This document shows, in pieces, positions 19,312 to 20,822 of a stretch of DNA of 20,822 nucleotides (its first letter is position 1; every line of letters starts with the position of its first letter). The DNA comes from a virus. The position numbers and the translations under genes were made by a program. Below the pieces are notes generated by a model. The model was given only the letters and a program-made list of their open reading frames with translations. It did not search any database and was not told the origin of the DNA. Location of the stretch: the IMG/VR virus record IMGVR_UViG_3300006924_000268, positions 1 to 20,822 of that record; one strand, 5' to 3'.

Positions 19312-20678
19312 TACTGGTAAGGGCTACGAATCATAGGAACTTGCGGAATAATATATCCCCATGCGTTTGTAGCATCCTTCTTTCTATCTATAATTTGAAT
19401 TCGTCTAGCAATAGCTTCAAATTCTTCCGTTGTTAACCCTTCACGCTCAAATAAAATTTCTGCCGCTGCGCCGTACAAAATTTGCGCACTTCCTTCATCA
19501 AGTTCCATAGTATTAGTACATTGAGTACTAGGAACTGTTCCTAGTGTAGATAAATACTGTCTGCCTACCATACGAATTTGCCGCCCCGCAACAGGAACCC
19601 ATGCTAATTTTACGCGCTGTGTTGTAGCATCACGGCGTAGTAAATGCGCGTCTCTAAATGGGTACACGTCCTGTATAAGATTGGACTCTCCATAGTAAAG
19701 CCATGCGCGGTTAAAGAATGCGGTCGCACCTGTAGTTCCGCCTGCCACAATTAAGGTCGCTGTCAACGTGGCGGCGTTCGTCGGAGAGATGTCTTTCTCT
19801 ACCGTAAGCAGCTCCCAACCTGTCCCACCATGCAACGAAGAAGCAGTATCACCATCATCGTCAGTAAGCTGAATTTTGACCCCAGAGGTGTCCCGAGTAT
19901 TCACCCACATTCCGAACGTCATGCGCCGTCCTGCGGCTTGTGAGGCTGTTATGGACATACTGCCAACTGTTTGTGCCAGAGTACCAGTAGTGGCAGCAGC
20001 AGTAGAAAGCTTCATGCAGCTTGTGTCGTACTTTGGAATCAAGCGATCCGTGTTGGTTTGGCTGACTATCGTGGCTGTGGTGTTGCTCACCGTCCAGCTT
20101 GTAGTCGTATTGCCTACTGGATTACTTAAAACATTCCATTCAGGGGTAATTGATTGAGGATCTTCTACAAAAATATACATCGGGCCTGAACGAATATCAG
20201 GGTTCACATCATAGCTATCATTCAGCCCATCGGATGTAGTTGTATCGTCATAAATCAACCTGAAAGCGTGTTCAAACACATCATCTCGTAATCGCGCTTC
20301 ATCAAGACACTCGAACTTGAGCGACGGATCGTACCGATGTATCTGGTAATCCGTACCACTAGCCACTGTTTCACTGAACGGTGGGTCAACAAACACAGTC
20401 CCTGTAGCAGACACAAACTGAGTAATGCGCCTTACATCGTATTGAAGATTCCCTGTACCTGTAATTCTGACATAGAAATCAATGATCTGGTCGTCACCAA
20501 AGCGAGCTAACGACGTGTCTACGAGCGTATTGAACGTACCTGACCCTGCACTCGTAGTCGTGTCCGCCCAATAATCGTTGATAAACTTACTGAACCCCAC
20601 GAGAAGATCACACCCTGACGTTGTGGTGACCCCACTGGCGCTAGTCGGGAATCCTATACCTACTGGACCCATTACCAT
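19311..20678 (-). CDS. Virion protein with carbohydrate-binding-like jelly-roll (455 aa)
   Basis: ATG at 20678 with TAGGAG upstream on the minus strand; a second ATG lies two codons later. Residues 60-115 are beta-rich with a repeated strand pattern (IIDFYVRITGTGNLQYDVRR). Residues 178-332 look like a carbohydrate-binding or fibre jelly-roll domain: RRMTFGMWVNTRDTSGVKIQ, GWELLTVEKDIS and a final AFFNRAWLYYGES. The C-terminal part has an acidic helix (TTEEFEAIARRIQIIDRKK). Such a module order occurs in tail- or baseplate-associated proteins. The exact role (minor tail, connector or fibre base) cannot be told. Confidence 0.65.
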   Translation of the reverse strand: MVMGPVGIGFPTSASGVTTTSGCDLLVGFSKFINDYWADTTTSAGSGTFNTLVDTSLARFGDDQIIDFYVRITGTGNLQYDVRRITQFVSATGTVFVDPPFSETVASGTDYQIHRYDPSLKFECLDEARLRDDVFEHAFRLIYDDTTTSDGLNDSYDVNPDIRSGPMYIFVEDPQSITPEWNVLSNPVGNTTTSWTVSNTTATIVSQTNTDRLIPKYDTSCMKLSTAAATTGTLAQTVGSMSITASQAAGRRMTFGMWVNTRDTSGVKIQLTDDDGDTASSLHGGTGWELLTVEKDISPTNAATLTATLIVAGGTTGATAFFNRAWLYYGESNLIQDVYPFRDAHLLRRDATTQRVKLAWVPVAGRQIRMVGRQYLSTLGTVPSTQCTNTMELDEGSAQILYGAAAEILFEREGLTTEEFEAIARRIQIIDRKKDATNAWGYIIPQVPMIRSPYQ

Positions 20679-20687
20679 GTCAGGCTC

Positions 20688-20822
20688 CTATCGTCGCTCG
20701 TTATTTCTGTATGTATCAGAATTAAAATACGGGCGGTCATGAACCGTACCCAGCAAGTATTCCTCAGCCGTAGCAGAAATGAGTTCCCAATCATCATTTG
20801 TAATATCGGTACGCTCCCATGA
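20688..20822 (-). CDS. 3' end of an unrecognised minus-strand gene (partial)
   Basis: The frame enters from the right edge and ends at the TAG complementary to 20688-20690, leaving 44 codons. The visible end contains WELISATAEEYLLGTV and HDRPYFNSDTYRN. It is 9 bases from the next ATG, so it belongs to the same minus-strand unit. Probably another virion assembly gene by position, but the fragment is too short to identify. Confidence 0.65.
   Translation of the reverse strand, partial: SWERTDITNDDWELISATAEEYLLGTVHDRPYFNSDTYRNNERR

Overview
This window looks like part of a tailed double-stranded DNA phage genome (or a prophage closely resembling one). No ribosomal, tRNA or CRISPR locus was seen. 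The evidence for a phage is two convergent gene blocks, very tight gene packing with overlapping stops and starts, a replication/recombination block on the plus strand, and a fibre-plus-lysis block on the minus strand. The host is not shown. An r1t-type holin-like protein, an M23 endolysin and ribosome-binding sites of the form GAAAGGATT (which pair with a 16S tail ending in CCUUUC) lean towards a Gram-positive host, perhaps an actinobacterium. That is inference.

Layout. 1-265 is the 3' end of a plus-strand gene, followed by an intrinsic terminator at 297-323. 324-957 is a gene-poor leader with a large AT-rich palindrome (683-740). From 958 to 5708 lies a string of small, mostly unrecognised early-type genes. 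Several of the gaps carry long hairpins, three of which share a clearly duplicated sequence module, and the block includes one DUF932 gene (4307-5377). From 5535 to 9040 a compact operon encodes small Cys-rich proteins, two putative DNA-binding proteins and a RepA-like AAA ATPase. From 9165 to 12606 come an HNH nuclease, a Holliday-junction-resolvase-like PD-(D/E)XK nuclease, an unknown 174-aa protein, a protein with RAMP/Cas7-like signatures and a Cas4/RecB-like nuclease. The last two are separated by a G-poor, iteron-like non-coding block (11246-11700).

The two transcription units converge at about 12607-12824, a region crowded with hairpins. The minus-strand unit, read from 20822 down to 12825, is nearly one chain of TAATG or TGATG couplings. 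It encodes virion surface/fibre proteins (455, 694 and 276 aa), a TM plus coiled-coil protein, a membrane-anchored putative beta-solenoid protein, a signal-peptide-bearing lytic transglycosylase, a two-TM protein, a thermonuclease, an M23 endolysin, a holin-like protein and a 32-aa basic peptide.

Most interesting points: the family of intergenic hairpins capped by UNCG tetraloops; the RAMP-like protein beside a Cas4-like nuclease; the G-poor CGAC-repeat array; the membrane-anchored beta-solenoid protein in the lysis block; and an orphan phage ribosome-binding site in front of a two-codon ORF.
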